This document shows positions 47,391-59,205 of a stretch of DNA of 64,000 bases, piece after piece. Below the pieces are notes generated by a model that was not told where the DNA came from, did no database searches, and was given only the letters and a program-made list of their open reading frames with translations. The stretch comes from Limonium bicolor (Eukaryota; Streptophyta; Magnoliopsida; Caryophyllales; Plumbaginaceae): the NCBI GenBank assembly GCA_023374045.1, contig CM041776.1, positions 471,127,375 through 471,191,374 of the forward strand, written 5' to 3'. Every line of letters begins with the position of its first letter. Position 1 is the first letter of the stretch. A program made the position numbers and the translations under genes.

Positions 47391-47405
47391 TTCTCCCCTC
47401 CTTAA
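47391..47405 (-). promoter_or_regulatory. Polypurine tract of the chromovirus
   Basis: On the minus strand ttaaggaggggagaa directly precedes the 3' LTR. A second copy, ttaaggaggggagag, lies at about 47783-47797 just after the end of pol. Confidence 0.8.
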
Positions 47406-47830
47406 ACAAAGCTTCGTCCTCGAAGCTATCTAACCATAATGGTCCAGCAACATCACTCAAATATAGTTAAACCGATGTTAACGGTTGTCTATTCAAGAAT
47501 TCAAGCAATTCTTACACATAAAATAACGGTTCATATGGAACCATAGTTCCTCTAGAGATACAAATCCACAAATTTCCACATGACCACACATATCATTGGT
47601 AATCAATACTCAAGATGAGCTGTACTTCCAATGCTTCCAACATATATCCGCATACCCAAACATTCAAAACATATATCAAGCATATATTCCTCAATAATAA
47701 ACTCATCATAGGTTTATCACATCAAGAAATTCAGTAATTAACTCATAGAATCAAAGGATTTATCCCTAATTTTGCCCCAAGCTCTCCCCTCCTTAAAAAG
47801 AAAGTTTCTCCTGAAACTTCTAACATATAA
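47406..47830. other. Short spacer between chromovirus pol and 3' LTR
   Basis: No gene. AT-rich and, apart from the duplicated purine tract near 47790, without visible structure. Confidence 0.5.
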
Positions 47831-49177
47831 CTAACCTTGATCAAATAGGTGTGGGTGTTGTTTCCTCATCTTGCTCTCTAGCTCCCAAGTTGCTTCTTGA
47901 ATTCCATGGTGATCCCATAATATCTTTACCATTTCCACCGATCTCCCTCTGGTTTCCCTTGACTTGTGATCCAATATTCTGATCGGTTGCTCAACATAGG
48001 ATAAATTTGGTTCCAACTCCACCTCCTCTGGTTGTAGTACATGGGTCTCATCCGGTATGTATCTTTTCAATTGCGAGACATGGAATACATTGTGTACTTG
48101 CTCCAAATCCACAGGTAACGCCAGCCTATAAGCTACTTTGCCTACTCTCCCCAGCACTTCATAAGGTCCAATGTATTTCGGAGCTAATTTGCCTCTCTTA
48201 CCAAAACGTATTACACTTCTTGTTGGTGATAACTTTAGGAACACCTTATCTCCTTCCTGAAATTCTACCGGTCTCCTATGCAAGTTTGCATATGATTTTT
48301 GCCTATCTTGCGCAGCCTTCATCCTCTGCTGGATATTTTTGACTTGCTGACTCATTTCTTCAGTGAGTTGTGGTCCGACTAATATCGGTTCTCCCGAGTC
48401 ACTCCAACACAGTGGTGTCCTACACTTCCTTCCATATAATGCTTCATAGGGTGCTGCCTTAATGCTGGCATGATAACTATTGTTGTAGGAGAATTCGATT
48501 AAGTGCAGCTTATCTACCCACGATCCTTGGTAGTCCATTGTGCAAGCTCTCATCATGTCCTCTAGAGTTTGGATTGTTCTCTCCGTTTGGCCGTCTGTTT
48601 GAGGATGATACGCCGTACTGAGATTCAATTTTGTACCCATTGCTCTTTGAAATTCTTGCCAAAATCTTGAAGTGAATCTAGAGTCTCTGTCTGAAATTAT
48701 CTCTGATGGAATCCCATGATATTTCACCACATTTCGAACGTAAGCATCCACTAGTTGTTCCATAGACCATGTCTTCTTCATCGGTATGAACCTAGCGGTT
48801 TTAGTTAACCTATCAACTACTACCCATATTTGATCCATTCCTCCCTTGGTAACTGGCAGCCCACTTATGAAATCCATGGATATAGAATCCCATTTCCAAC
48901 TTGGTATGCCTAACGGTTGTAACATACCCGGTGTTTTCTTATGCTCAATTTTAACTTTCTGACATGTCAAACACTTAGCCACGTGCTCTGCTACATCCCT
49001 CTTCATGCCTGGCCACCAATAATGCCTCTTGATGTCTTTGTATAGCTTATCTCCTCCAGGGTGTATAGAGTACCCAGAGTTGTGAGCCTCCTCCATCAAC
49101 TTCGTCTTAACACTTGTGCACTGGTTTGGCACACACCATCTACCTCTGAACCTTAAACTCCCATCTTCATGAATCAT
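47831..49177 (-). pseudogene. Integrase with chromodomain of the chromovirus pol
   Basis: The 448-residue frame holds the HHCC zinc region (HPGGDKLYKDIKRHYWWPGM, then CLTCQKVKIEHKK), the DDE core (SMDFISGLPVTKGGMDQIWV, ISDRDSRFTSRFWQEFQ, TAYHPQTDGQTERTIQ with the catalytic Glu) and a C-terminal region with KLSPTRSVIRFGKRGKLAPK. The last 60 residues (PIRILDHKSRETRGR, VKILWDHHGIQEATWE) form a chromodomain, which in the family guides insertion towards heterochromatin. The frame runs to the natural stop at 47831. It is the best-preserved domain of the element, but the rest of pol is in other frames. Confidence 0.95.
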
Positions 49178-49353
49178 AAAGTCTGGTGCTTCTCCTTTGT
49201 CAACTTTCTGTCTTATTTTCCTTACTTGTCATCTTCCTGTTGATGTTCCATATTTCCTGTGGAAATCCGAATACGCATTCATGTTGTATAGCTCCACCTC
49301 TCTGTCTACCACACCTTGCTCAACCACCTCAATTTGCAGCCTCTTAATATCAT

Positions 49354-49839
49354 TCACCACTCATCATGTAATATCCAGTTGGCTTCCTCCACATGGCTTC
49401 TTTTTCGGCTTAAGGCATCAGCCACAACGTTGGCCTTGCCCTCATGGTACATGATTTCCAAATCATAGTCTTTGATAAGTTCTAACCATCTCCTCTGTCT
49501 CATGTTCAATTCTTTTTGCGTGAAGATGTACTTCAAACTTTTGTGGTCGGTGTAGATCTTACAAGAAGTACCAAACAAGTAGTGTCTCCAAATCTTCAAT
49601 GCGAAAATGATGGCAGCAAGCTCCAAATCATGAGTGGGGTACCTCGTCTCATATTCTTTCAACTGTCTGGAAGCATAGGCTATCACCTTGCCATGTTGCA
49701 TTAACACACATCCCAACCCGTATTTTGATGCGTCACTGTAAACTTCAAACCCTTCTGTGCCACAAGGTAGTACAAGGATTGGTGCAGATGTCAATCTCCC
49801 CTTCAGTTGTTGGAAAGCTTCCTCACATTTTCCTCCCAT
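49354..49839 (-). pseudogene. RNase H and start of integrase linker of the chromovirus pol
   Basis: The frame reads [97 protein letters not shown] and DALSRK. This is the gypsy RNase H with its D-E-D residues. A frame change to the integrase frame falls between 49354 and 49177, and 49353-49178 encodes the linker in pieces. Confidence 0.93.
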
Positions 49840-50866
49840 CGAAACGGTACTATCTTCTTCATTAAGTTCGTAAGTGGACGTGCAACCTTTGCAAAATCTT
49901 TCACAAATTTCCTGTAGTAGCCTGCTAGTCCCAGAAAACTTCGGACTTCTCTAACATTGGTAGGTCTTGGCCATTCTCTAACTGCTTGGATCTTAGCTGG
50001 GTCTACTGAGATTCTGTCCTTAGTAACGATGTGACCAAGGAACGACACTTGCTCCAGCCAAAATTCACACTTTGACAACTTAGCATACAATTTCTTCCCT
50101 CAGGATCTGTAACACTTGCCTCAAATGCTCCTCATGCTCGGCTTTGCTCTTGGAGTACACCAAAATGTCGTCAATAAAGACGACCACAAACTTATCCAAA
50201 AATGTGCTGAAAACTTGATTCATCAACCCCATGAATACTGCTGTGGTGCATTAGTTAGCCCGAACGGCATGACCGTGAACTCGTAATGACCATACCTTGT
50301 ACGAAAAGCTGTCTTCGGTATATGTCCTTATCAGCCACCCTCAATTGGTGATATCCTGATCTCAAGTCGATTTTGGAGAAGATTTTCGCTCCTTGTAGTT
50401 GATCAAACAGGTCGTCGATTCTTGGTAGCGGGTATTTGTTTTTAATCGTGACGTTGTTGAGCTCTCTGTAATCAATACAGAGGCGCATGCCTCCATCCTT
50501 CTTCCTGACAAATAGCACTGGAGCTCCCCATGGAGACACACTTGGTCGAATGTAGCCCTTGTCAAGTAGTTCTCCCAATTGTTCCTTCAGTTCTTGCATC
50601 TCACTCGGAGCCATCCTGTATGGATGCTTGGAGATTGGTGCTGTCCCCGGCACTAAGTCGATTGTGAACTCCACCTCCCGACCTGGTGGCATCCCTAGTA
50701 TCTCCTCTGGGAATACGTCGGGAAAATCCTTCACCACTGGAAGATCCTCCATCTCTGAGTTCGCCTCTTGAACAGATGTAGCATACCCGCCTGCCTCCCG
50801 TACATAGCATAGGAATGCTTGGTTTCCTTTGATAATGTCTTTCCATAATTTCATGGCAGCTACCAA
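49803..50866 (-). pseudogene. Reverse transcriptase of the chromovirus pol
   Basis: The frame from 50866 reads [60 protein letters not shown] and [15 protein letters not shown]. After a frame change near 50315, the region at about 50195-50150 encodes [12 protein letters not shown] with the catalytic FIDD. 50090-49803 continues with [19 protein letters not shown] and [20 protein letters not shown]. At least two frame changes lie between 50320 and 50090. Confidence 0.93.
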
Positions 50867-51600
50867 TTAACCTCACTTTTAACTCCCTCGCTTACGTGTG
50901 ATACTCTTTTTCCTTTCTTTCCTACCAAGCTCACCTTTCTCTTCTCACAATCTATTCGCCCTTTGTTTCTACTCAACCAATCCATTCCTAGGATGACATC
51001 AAGATCTTTTAACCCGAATTCCACTACATCTACTTCAAACTCATGGTTCCCAATATTTATCTTTACTCCCTCAACCTTTTATCACATCTAACTATCTTCC
51101 CGTTGGTGTAGAAACATTAAAGTCAATACTAGCATTTGGCACTATCCCAACCTTCCTCATAAATTCAGAGGATATAAAAGAACATGAAGCACCGGAATCG
51201 AATAACACTTTAGCTTTAACACCATTGACAGGAAAAGTACCTGTGATAACTTTTCCTTCTTCCTCCGCCTCGGTCTTGCTTATGACATTTATGTGACCTC
51301 GGTTGCCATACCCTCCTCCTTGGGTTCCTCCTCGATTCCCTTGCTGTTGTTTCCCTTGGTTGCTCCCTTGGCCATTGAAGTTGTTTCTTGCGCCATTGTA
51401 ACCATTCTTCTGGCCTCCAGCTTGGTTATTATAACCATTGTTGTTATTCGGGGTGTTAGTTTGCCCCGCACCGTGATTTCCATTCCCACCTCCACCTTCC
51501 TTTTTCTCCTGCACTCAAAGGCTCTATGACCCAAGGTGCCACAGTTGTAGCATTTGACTAGCTTCCCTTCACAATCCACCCCTGGTGGTTCCTTGAACAC
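50867..51600 (-). pseudogene. Gag zinc knuckle and aspartic protease of the chromovirus
   Basis: Around 51560-51520 (minus) the zinc knuckle reads CYNCGTLGHRAFEC. An Asn/Gly/Gln-rich linker follows (51514-51290). The retropepsin active site VLFDSGASCSFISSEFM lies at about 51215-51165, followed by VPNASIDFNVSTPTGR. 51090-50870 continues the protease (plus-strand view rich in tccattcctaggatgac, encoding VILGMDWL on the minus strand) in a different frame. The segments are offset by frame changes near 51520 and 51090. Confidence 0.87.
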
Positions 51601-51603
51601 CTC

Positions 51604-52410
51604 TTACAGAAGAAATATCTGGCCCTCTATTTGGGTCATTTGTGTTACTACTTTGCCCCTGGTAGTTTGGCTTGATCCAAGGCCTCTTGATCCCCTTCTG
51701 GTTCCCATCATATTTCGCTCCTTTCTCCCTGTTCTCACCTCCTTGGTTTGGTTCAAACTTTCTCTAAGGCCTCCTTGTGCCTCCTTCCTCCTCTGTTGTA
51801 CTCGGTACAAATTAGCAGACTTCTAATATGCTTCCTGCAGGGTAGCCACGGGGGATACTCAGAGCTTCCTGCAGCCCCCAATTCAGTCCCCCGACAAATC
51901 GTTGTACTTGGCGGCTTCATCAGGTACTAGGTTTGCTGCAAACCTTGCCAATTCCACAAATCTTGAGTGGTAAGTCTTCACATCCCCGACAATTGTTTCA
52001 GCTCAAGGAATTCATGATACTTTTGCATTCGGACATGCTCCGGGTAGAACCTCCTTCTCATTGCTTCTTTCAGCGCATTCCAACCCAGATTAGGTTGCTC
52101 ACCCAACCTTTCCTTCTCAGAGCACCATAAGTCAGCTTCTCCACGAAAGTAGTAGACCGCCCCATTGACCTTCTTGTCTTCAGGACATTCCACAACATCA
52201 AAAATTTTGTCAAACTCCCTGATCCAATCTTCCAGGATCACAGGGTCTTCAATTCCAACAAACGTACTCGGCTTCATGGCAGCAATCTTCCGGGCGAAGT
52301 CTTGGGGTACTCCAGCTCTTTCCTCTTGCCTTTCTAATATCCTACCCATGCTAAGGGCTAGGTTTCTAAGGGTTCAAGCTGGCCTCTATCGACCTCCCCT
52401 GTTGGTCGAA
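51604..52410 (-). pseudogene. Gag (capsid part) of the chromovirus
   Basis: The frame 52349-51978 reads FARKIAAMKPSTFVGIEDPV, LEDWIREFDKIFDVVECPED and AVYYFRGEADLWCSEKE, then FYPEHVRMQKYHEFLELKQ, the capsid region of gypsy Gag. 51960-51850 continues with pieces of the family pattern in another frame. 51810-51604 is Arg/Lys/Gly-rich before the zinc knuckle. The start codon is not clear; the frame may begin near 52410 or at 52349. Confidence 0.85.
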
Positions 52411-52540
52411 TAACATTTTACGCATAGACATATATTTATCAGTCATATATCATAAGTAGTTAAACAATCAAGCAGTCAATCAGGCATTCACACACAAACA
52501 TTCACGCAACAAATTACCTATCTCTCCCCTAATTTATAAA

Positions 52541-52557
52541 CTAGGGCTCTGATACCA
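52541..52557 (-). promoter_or_regulatory. Primer-binding site of the chromovirus
   Basis: On the minus strand TGGTATCAGAGCCCTAG follows the 5' LTR after a five-base spacer. It is complementary to plant initiator Met tRNA and fixes the right LTR as the 5' LTR. Confidence 0.92.
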
Positions 52558-52562
52558 ACTTT

Positions 52563-52851
52563 TGTAACACCCCCATTCGCAAGGACACAACACTCACCGG
52601 ACAGTCGCAGCAGCGGAAGACTTCCCGATTAACTCTCCAATGGGTGCTACAACGCCACACCCACTCCCTAGTGGGTGCTAAGGCTAAACTTCCAACTCTT
52701 AAACATACTACATATCCTTAACTTCATAGATAAAACATTACATTATCCTACATAGTCTGGATTAAACATAGAGTCATAACAACGAAAACATAAAAGCAAC
52801 ATTAACTTACAACACTGTTTAACTTCCAACTTATCTAACATAGACAACAAC
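52563..52851 (-). repeat. 5' LTR of the chromovirus, inner part
   Basis: This matches 43596-43873 from the terminal TGTAACACC to tagacaacaac, where CACTA-2 interrupts it. The remainder continues at 63210. Confidence 0.93.
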
Positions 52852-52875
52852 CACTAGTACAAAAACGATACTTTC

Positions 52876-53115
52876 GGCGCCCCTATCTCGGCGGTTGTAC
52901 AAGTAACCGCCGAGATAGGTCCTCCGTAATTTTATAATTAAACAAATAACATCTATTTCGGCGGTTCCTAGTAACAACCGCCGAAATAGATGTATTTGGT
53001 AGTCTATTTCGGCGGTTGCTACTAGGAACCGCCGAAATAGAGGTTATTTTTTTAATAAAAAAAATTACGGAGGGACCTATTTCGGCGGTTTTAGTAACAA
53101 CCGCCGAAATAGGTC
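52876..53115. repeat. CACTA-2 left subterminal repeats, four hairpins
   Basis: The motif CTATYTCGGCGGTT occurs as inverted pairs with short loops: 52885-52920, 52959-52991, 53008-53041 and 53079-53114. The GC-rich motif stands out in an AT-rich element. In En/Spm the comparable motif is bound by the accessory protein TNPA; the same role here is an inference. Confidence 0.9.
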
Positions 53116-53149
53116 GCTTAATAAAACACCCCCACCCAGCCCCGACTCC

Positions 53150-53360
53150 GTTACGCTGTTAGAACCCTAACCCCTATCTCTCTTCTCTGTAAACGGGCGA
53201 TTTCAGTACCAATCTCGACAGCCACCCACACCACCGCCGCTCCGACGTCCGTCGCCCTCCCTCTCGCCTTCGCCGTCGTCGCGCCGTCGCCGGTCGTGCG
53301 TGGTCGTCATCGGAGGTTGTTGCTGCAACCAAGAACCGCACCTCCAATTCGGTAAACACA
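53150..53360 (+). promoter_or_regulatory. GC-rich leader region of CACTA-2
   Basis: About 200 bases rich in CCGCCG and CGTCGTCGC follow the left repeats inside an otherwise AT-rich element. It begins after ctctcttctctg and ends at a probable splice donor (ttcggtaaacac near 53350). I read it as the transcribed 5' leader of the tnp2 gene; an overlapping Arg-rich open frame on the minus strand is compositional. Confidence 0.45.
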
Positions 53361-55791
53361 ATTCCAATTCGGTTTTTGACTAAATAATTACAAATTTGTT
53401 GTTAAAATTGGTAGATTTGTGTCACATTATGATTGTTGATGCTGATATTTATTGTGGTGTCAAATCTTTGAAAGATTGGTTTCTAAACTAATCAAATTAT
53501 GTATGAACAAAAGTGTTGATGAAATGTCTGAGTGAATATTTTACTGTTTTTTGCCCTTTTTTAAGTATAGTTAGGCAGGGGCGGACCGACTTGGGTGCGT
53601 AATGTGTTTGTTGACACATATGGAAAAGAAAATTGCCTAACGTTTTACTTATTGTTATAATAACTATTTATTTATTAATTTACACATTAATTGTTACGGA
53701 GCAATAGAGATCTGTACTTTATATTTAGTATTCAATAGTTTAACTATTTATTAAAAACTTGTTAAGTATTGTAGTACCAATTTAATATATCTTACATTGT
53801 TGAACTGAAATACAATTAATAGATATGGTATAATTACTAAAATTAGTACTTATTTCTATAGGTTTGGATATGGAAAGGGTTTTTTAAAAGAAAAATAGCT
53901 TCATCATCGGAGCCAACGCCCGCCCAAGAAATAATTGATATATCGAACGAATGTGGTTGAAAAGATGTAAACAAAGTCGTGTTGTTAGCAATATAGTGTT
54001 GCGCCCTCAATTGATACTTATTTTGCGTTTGCGTTGCCTCTGTAGAGATTGGTACTGCTACACGTCTCGCATGCCGATTGAGAAGAGGGGCTGAAAACAA
54101 TTCCTTTAGGAACCGGTAAATACTTTAACTTATCTCTTCATTCTCTTCACTCGCTGTAAATTTTCAATTAACGTAACTACAAATAAGGAATAATTTGGTA
54201 TAGATTAGTTTGGTTTATGATGGGAATTTGTGTTGTTGAATAATTGGTGAATGCTTAAAATAAGCATGGTTGGTATCTTTGTAGAGGGAAATCACTAAAT
54301 GGGTTCACCGGATTGAAGTCGTACGGGGCTGAATACCTTTCATTTGTGAACCCGTAATATACTCAACCTACATCTTCATCTTTTTAGCTCATATAATATT
54401 TGCAATCCTAATTACAAACAATTAACATACGTACACTAATGAGTTTGTATTCTATCTACAGAGAAGTGGTTAACAAACTCCTCAGTCATTTGCACGGTAA
54501 GATTGAAAGCGGAGTGGAAGAACGGTAATATAATCTAACTTATCATTTTTCTTTTTGTACTTTGTATTTGATTTCCACAATTATTGGAATTTGGTTTGAT
54601 GAATAAATTTGGATATATTAGTGTGGTTTATGATAGAAATTTGTGTTGTTGAATGATTGGTGAATGCTTAATAATAAGCATGGTTGTGTCCTTGATTTCC
54701 ACAAATTATTAAAATTTGGTTTGATAGATAAATTTTGTATTAGTTTGATTTGTGATGGAAATGGTTGTTGAATGATTGGTGATGCTTAATAATAGCATTG
54801 TTGTGTCCTTGATTTCCACAAATTATTAAAATTTGGTTTGATAGATAAATTTGTATTAGTTTGATTTGTGATGGAAATTTGTGTTGTTGAATGATTGGGT
54901 GAATGCTTAATAATAAGCATGGGATAGATAAATTATGCAAAAGTCATGCCGATTTTTGTAAATTCTCTTCGTAATTAATATTGTTTGATGTATGTGTAAT
55001 GTCTAACAATATCTAATTTTTTTATCAGGTCTCACTACATTCAAGTCCGTGAATCACCTCTCTTGTTTCCCGCCTTCTTCCCAGTACTGTTTGCACTTTC
55101 CTCCTCTGTGCACAAGTAAGTAACTAAACCTTATTTTTGTTTAATTAAATGCAATTATGTTATTTAAATATAATTGCTAGTACATATCTTAGCTCATTCC
55201 ATATTTGTTGATGCATTTCTTTTGTAATTTATTTTTTGTTGCATCTCTCGCACAGAAGCCTACCTCTCAGGCACCAGTCTCCCTGTCCCATAAATCTAAA
55301 AAAACAAGTACGTATTTTAACTCTCGATTCTTTGTTAATCTCTAAACCGGTTTGAACATATAGTTTGTGGAGAATTGAAAGCGTTGATTTGATGATCTGA
55401 ATTTGCAATTGGTTTTCAGTTGTTAGCTAGTAAAGAATTGATTTATTTTAATTGTTGGTTGCTGCCATTGTTGGAATGTTTGTGGTTGTGATGACTTTGG
55501 TGAGTGCGAATAATAAGCACGGGATGTGTAACAATTATGCAAAGGTCATGCCAAATTTTTTTGAGAAAAAGTATTCGTAATATTGTTTTAAACACCGGTT
55601 TCTGTTTTAGAAGTGCAACAATTTCTTAAATTTAAAATGGTAGTTTTTTTTGTGTTTGCAACCTTAGAGTTAGGCTAGACTAATTGCAATCATCCCAGTC
55701 ATGCTCCATTAGGAAATAACATGTGGCACTTAATATAGGCCATATTTCTACAAGGATCTAACTCACACCTGTGATCTGTTGCACATGTAGT
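53361..55791. other. Long 5' non-coding region (intron-like) of CACTA-2
   Basis: AT-rich, without credible exons. Contains a tandem repeat at 54560-54950 with a period of about 119 bp (three copies of gtgaatgcttaataataagc with tgatttccacaaattat and ggtttgatagataaatt), with an earlier single copy near 54235 and a diverged one near 55500. Short exon-like pieces around 55030-55110 are possible but unsupported. Confidence 0.5.
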
Positions 55792-58700
55792 ATGGAGCGT
55801 GACTGGATGTATGGTGATAGAGGCGAACATTTTGACAAAAGCTGAAAGAGTTTTTGCAAAGCTGCAGTGCAACACAAGGACAGGACAAAGGCGGAGAAAA
55901 TTCCATGTCCTTGTGTTGATTGTGTGGTGTGGTTAGACATTATTCAAGCATCAACCTCGTACAACTCCATGTGAAGACCCGTGGTTTCATGCCACATTAT
56001 ACAAAATGGGATTTTTCATGGAGAACGTGTTGAAGATGATGCTTCATCTTCCTACAGTTCACGATCGGTGTAACTCAATAACCGAGCAGACATTCAATAC
56101 TACTAACGAGTCAGAACTCCCAAGCGCTTCCGGAGTCAATGTTGACAGTGAGTCGACTTATCATGATGAACAAATAGACGAGATGCTTGGTAACGTTGAG
56201 GATAACTTTGTCGACCGGCCGGATGAGTATCAAAGGTTGTTGGACGCATCCAAAACGGCGTTGTATCCTACTTGCACTAAGTACACGAAATTGACAGCTA
56301 TATTGAATTTGTTCAACCTAAAGGGAAGATATGGATTGAGTGACAAAGGTTTCACGGCATTCCTCGAGCTGATTCATGATATGCTACCGGATGAGAACGG
56401 TCTCCCTACGACCACGTATGAGGCAAAGAAATGGGTGTGTCCAATGGGAGTAGAGTACAAAAAAATTCACGCGTGTCCAAACAACTGTGTGTTGTACAGG
56501 GGTGAATACGAACATCTGGACAATTGCCCGAAATGTTCGTTGTCCCGGTATAAGCATAAAGATGGTGAGTACTCCTCCGTTCAGAAAAAAAGCCCTCCAG
56601 CAAAACTTGTTTGGTATTTGCCGATTATACCCAGATTCAAACGGTTGTTTGCGAATCCGAAAGATGCCAAGAACTTACGATGGCATGCGGAGGGTAGAAA
56701 GAGTGATGAGAACTAACATCCAGCAGATGGGCCTCAGTGGAGAAACATCAATAGACGGTTCAAAGAACATTTCGGACATGAAGATAGGAATCTGAGGCTT
56801 GGGTTATGTACTGATGGAATGAACCCGTACGGCACATTGAGTAGTCAACACAGTACATGGCCTGTTCTGCTAGTGATCTACAATTTGCCCTCATGGTTGT
56901 GTATGAAACGAAAGTACATCATGTTATCGCTCCTGATATCTGGTCCCAAGCAGCCCGGTAATAGCATTGATGTGTACCTTGCCCCTCTGATCGACGATCT
57001 GAAGCTATTGTGGAATGAGGGGACCGTGGTATATGATGCTTATGCAAGAGAGAATTTCACGCTCAAGGCTTTGTTGTTCTGTACCGTCAATGACTTCCCT
57101 GCGTATGGGAACTTGTCCGGTTACACGGTTAAAGGAACATTTGCATGTCCCATATGCGAGGAAGACACTTGTTCGGACCGTTTAAAACATTGTGGGAAGA
57201 ATGTTTATATGTCATCGACGTCTTCTCCCCGAAGATCACCCTTATCGAGTAACGAAGAGAAAGTTGTTCAATGGTCAAGCCGAAACTCGTGTGGCCCGTC
57301 TACCTCTGACCTCTGAGGAAGTGTACGAAAAGGTTAAGGACATTGTAAATGTATTTGGAAACACATCAAAACCGGCGAAAAACATTTGGAAAAAGTGTTC
57401 TATCTTTTGGGAACTACCTTATTGGCGTCATCTTTCTGTGAGGCACTGCTTAGACATCATGCACATTGTGAAGAACGTTGGTGAGGCAGTGAGTGGGACT
57501 TTACTCAATATACCCGGCAAAACAAAAGACGGATTGAAAATCAGAAAGGACATGCAAACCATGGGTATACGAAAGGAGTTACACCCACAAGAGAATGGGA
57601 AACGAATCTACCTACCTCCTGCATGCTACACGCTCTCAAAGGCTGAAAAGATTAGTTTCTGCAAATGTCTGTACTCGGTAAAAGTACCGTCTGGATACTC
57701 TTCAAACTGGAAGAACATTGTATCGATGAAGGATTTAAAACTTTTAGGCATGAAATCTCACGATTATCATGTACTGATGTTACATCTTCTTCCGGTCGCA
57801 ATTCGAGGGATATTGCCATCTGATGTCAGAAATGCTTTAACTCGGTTATGTTTCTTTTTCAACGCTGTGTGCTCCAAGGCAATTGACGTAACCTCTCTAG
57901 ATGATCTACAACGTGAAATTGTTATCACTTTATGTCAACTTGAGATGTATTTCCCACCATCTTTCTTTGATATAATGGTACATCTAATTGTGCACATCGT
58001 TCGAGAGATACAGTTCTGCGGTCCGGTATACTTACGGTACATGTACCCTTTTGAACGGTACATGGGTATTCTGAAAAGTAGAATGAAGAATAGGTATCGA
58101 CCAGAGGGGAGCATTGTTGAAGCAACAGTGACTGAGGAAGTCACGGAGTTTGTGACCGATTATTTGAGTGAGGCAGAGTCTATTGGTATCCCAAAACCAC
58201 GACACTATGGCAGGTTAAGGGTAAAGGTGTTATTGGTAGAAAGATCGTGCAAGTTTCGCGTCTACTTATTCATCAAGCACATTTGTTTGTCTTACAACAT
58301 CTTGAGGTTGTTGAACCTTATTTGGAAACCCATATGGTTGAGTTAAGGCATCAAAATCCTTTGAAAAACCACGTTTGGCTGACAAAAGAACAAAACCGAG
58401 TTTTTATCCAATGGTTCAAAGATCATGTGTTGACATTAGCATCATCAGATCCAGAAGCTGTAAGCGAAGAGATCAGATGTTTGGCAATCGGACCTGAAAC
58501 TAATATTACATCTTTTGAGGGGTATGATATTAGTGGGTATACATACTACACTGCACGCCAAGATGCCAAATCGATAAACCAGAATAGTGGGGTAAAAATT
58601 GAAGCTGCTGCCACTGAGTACCACAGCGGTAACCGATCTCAACCAGTTAGTAATTGGTATTATGGTGTCATCGAGGACATCTGGGAACTAGACTATGACA

Positions 58701-58954
58701 TTGATTCCTTTCTGTTGTTCCGGTGCAAGTGGGTGGACAACCGACGCGGGTACCAAAATGATGGAGGGCTTACCATGGTTGATCTTTCACGGTTACACGG
58801 TTATAATGATGATCAATTTGTTCTGGGAAAGGATTGCGAGCAAGTGTGGTATGTTGAGGATCCGAAAGACTGCAGATGGTCTGTTGTTCTTCCAGGAAGA
58901 AGGCCGGTTGTAATGGAAAATGAAAATGAGGATAACGATGAAATGGGACTGTAG
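55792..58954 (+). pseudogene. TNP2 transposase of CACTA-2 with Transpos_assoc, tnp2, DUF4218 and DUF4216 segments
   Basis: The probable start is ATG at 55792, just after an acceptor-like gtag, giving MERDWMYGDRGEHF; 55870-56010 adds PCPCVDC and GFMPHYTKWDF pieces of the N-terminal association domain in changing frames. From 56006 the tnp2 domain follows: CPMGVEYKKIHACPNNC, KLVWYLPIIPR, LCTDGMNPYGTLSSQHSTWP, LAPLIDDLKLLWNEG, FACPICEEDTCS. After a frame change near 57205 come WELPYWRHLSVRHCLDIMHI and the DUF4218 part (LEMYFPPSFFDIMVHLIVHI, MYPFERYMGILKSRMKNRYR). After another near 58235 comes DUF4216 (LAIGPETNITSFEGYDISGY, VLGKDCEQVWYVED), ending at 58954. A TAA at 56714-56716 also interrupts it. 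The enzyme would cut and join the element ends. Confidence 0.92.
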
Positions 58955-59205
58955 AGGAAACATCCTTGTTTCCTACTGGATTAACGGATTCGATTGATGA
59001 TACCGAAAACGATTTGCTCTACGCACGATCAGACCATGATGAGGGTGTTTGGGTAGAAAATATGAAAATTTATGTTTTTGTACGTGTCAGGTAATGTTGT
59101 TAGTAGAATGTAGACTGTAATATCATCTTAACTGTTATTGTTATGCATCATAGTATTTATGTTATGAGTTTAACTGATGAAAATGCTTTATGATTTTTTT
59201 TTGCA

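Noticed and set aside
53174..53359. Arg-rich minus-strand frame
   Set aside because: It is the reverse of the GC-rich leader of CACTA-2 and explained by base composition.
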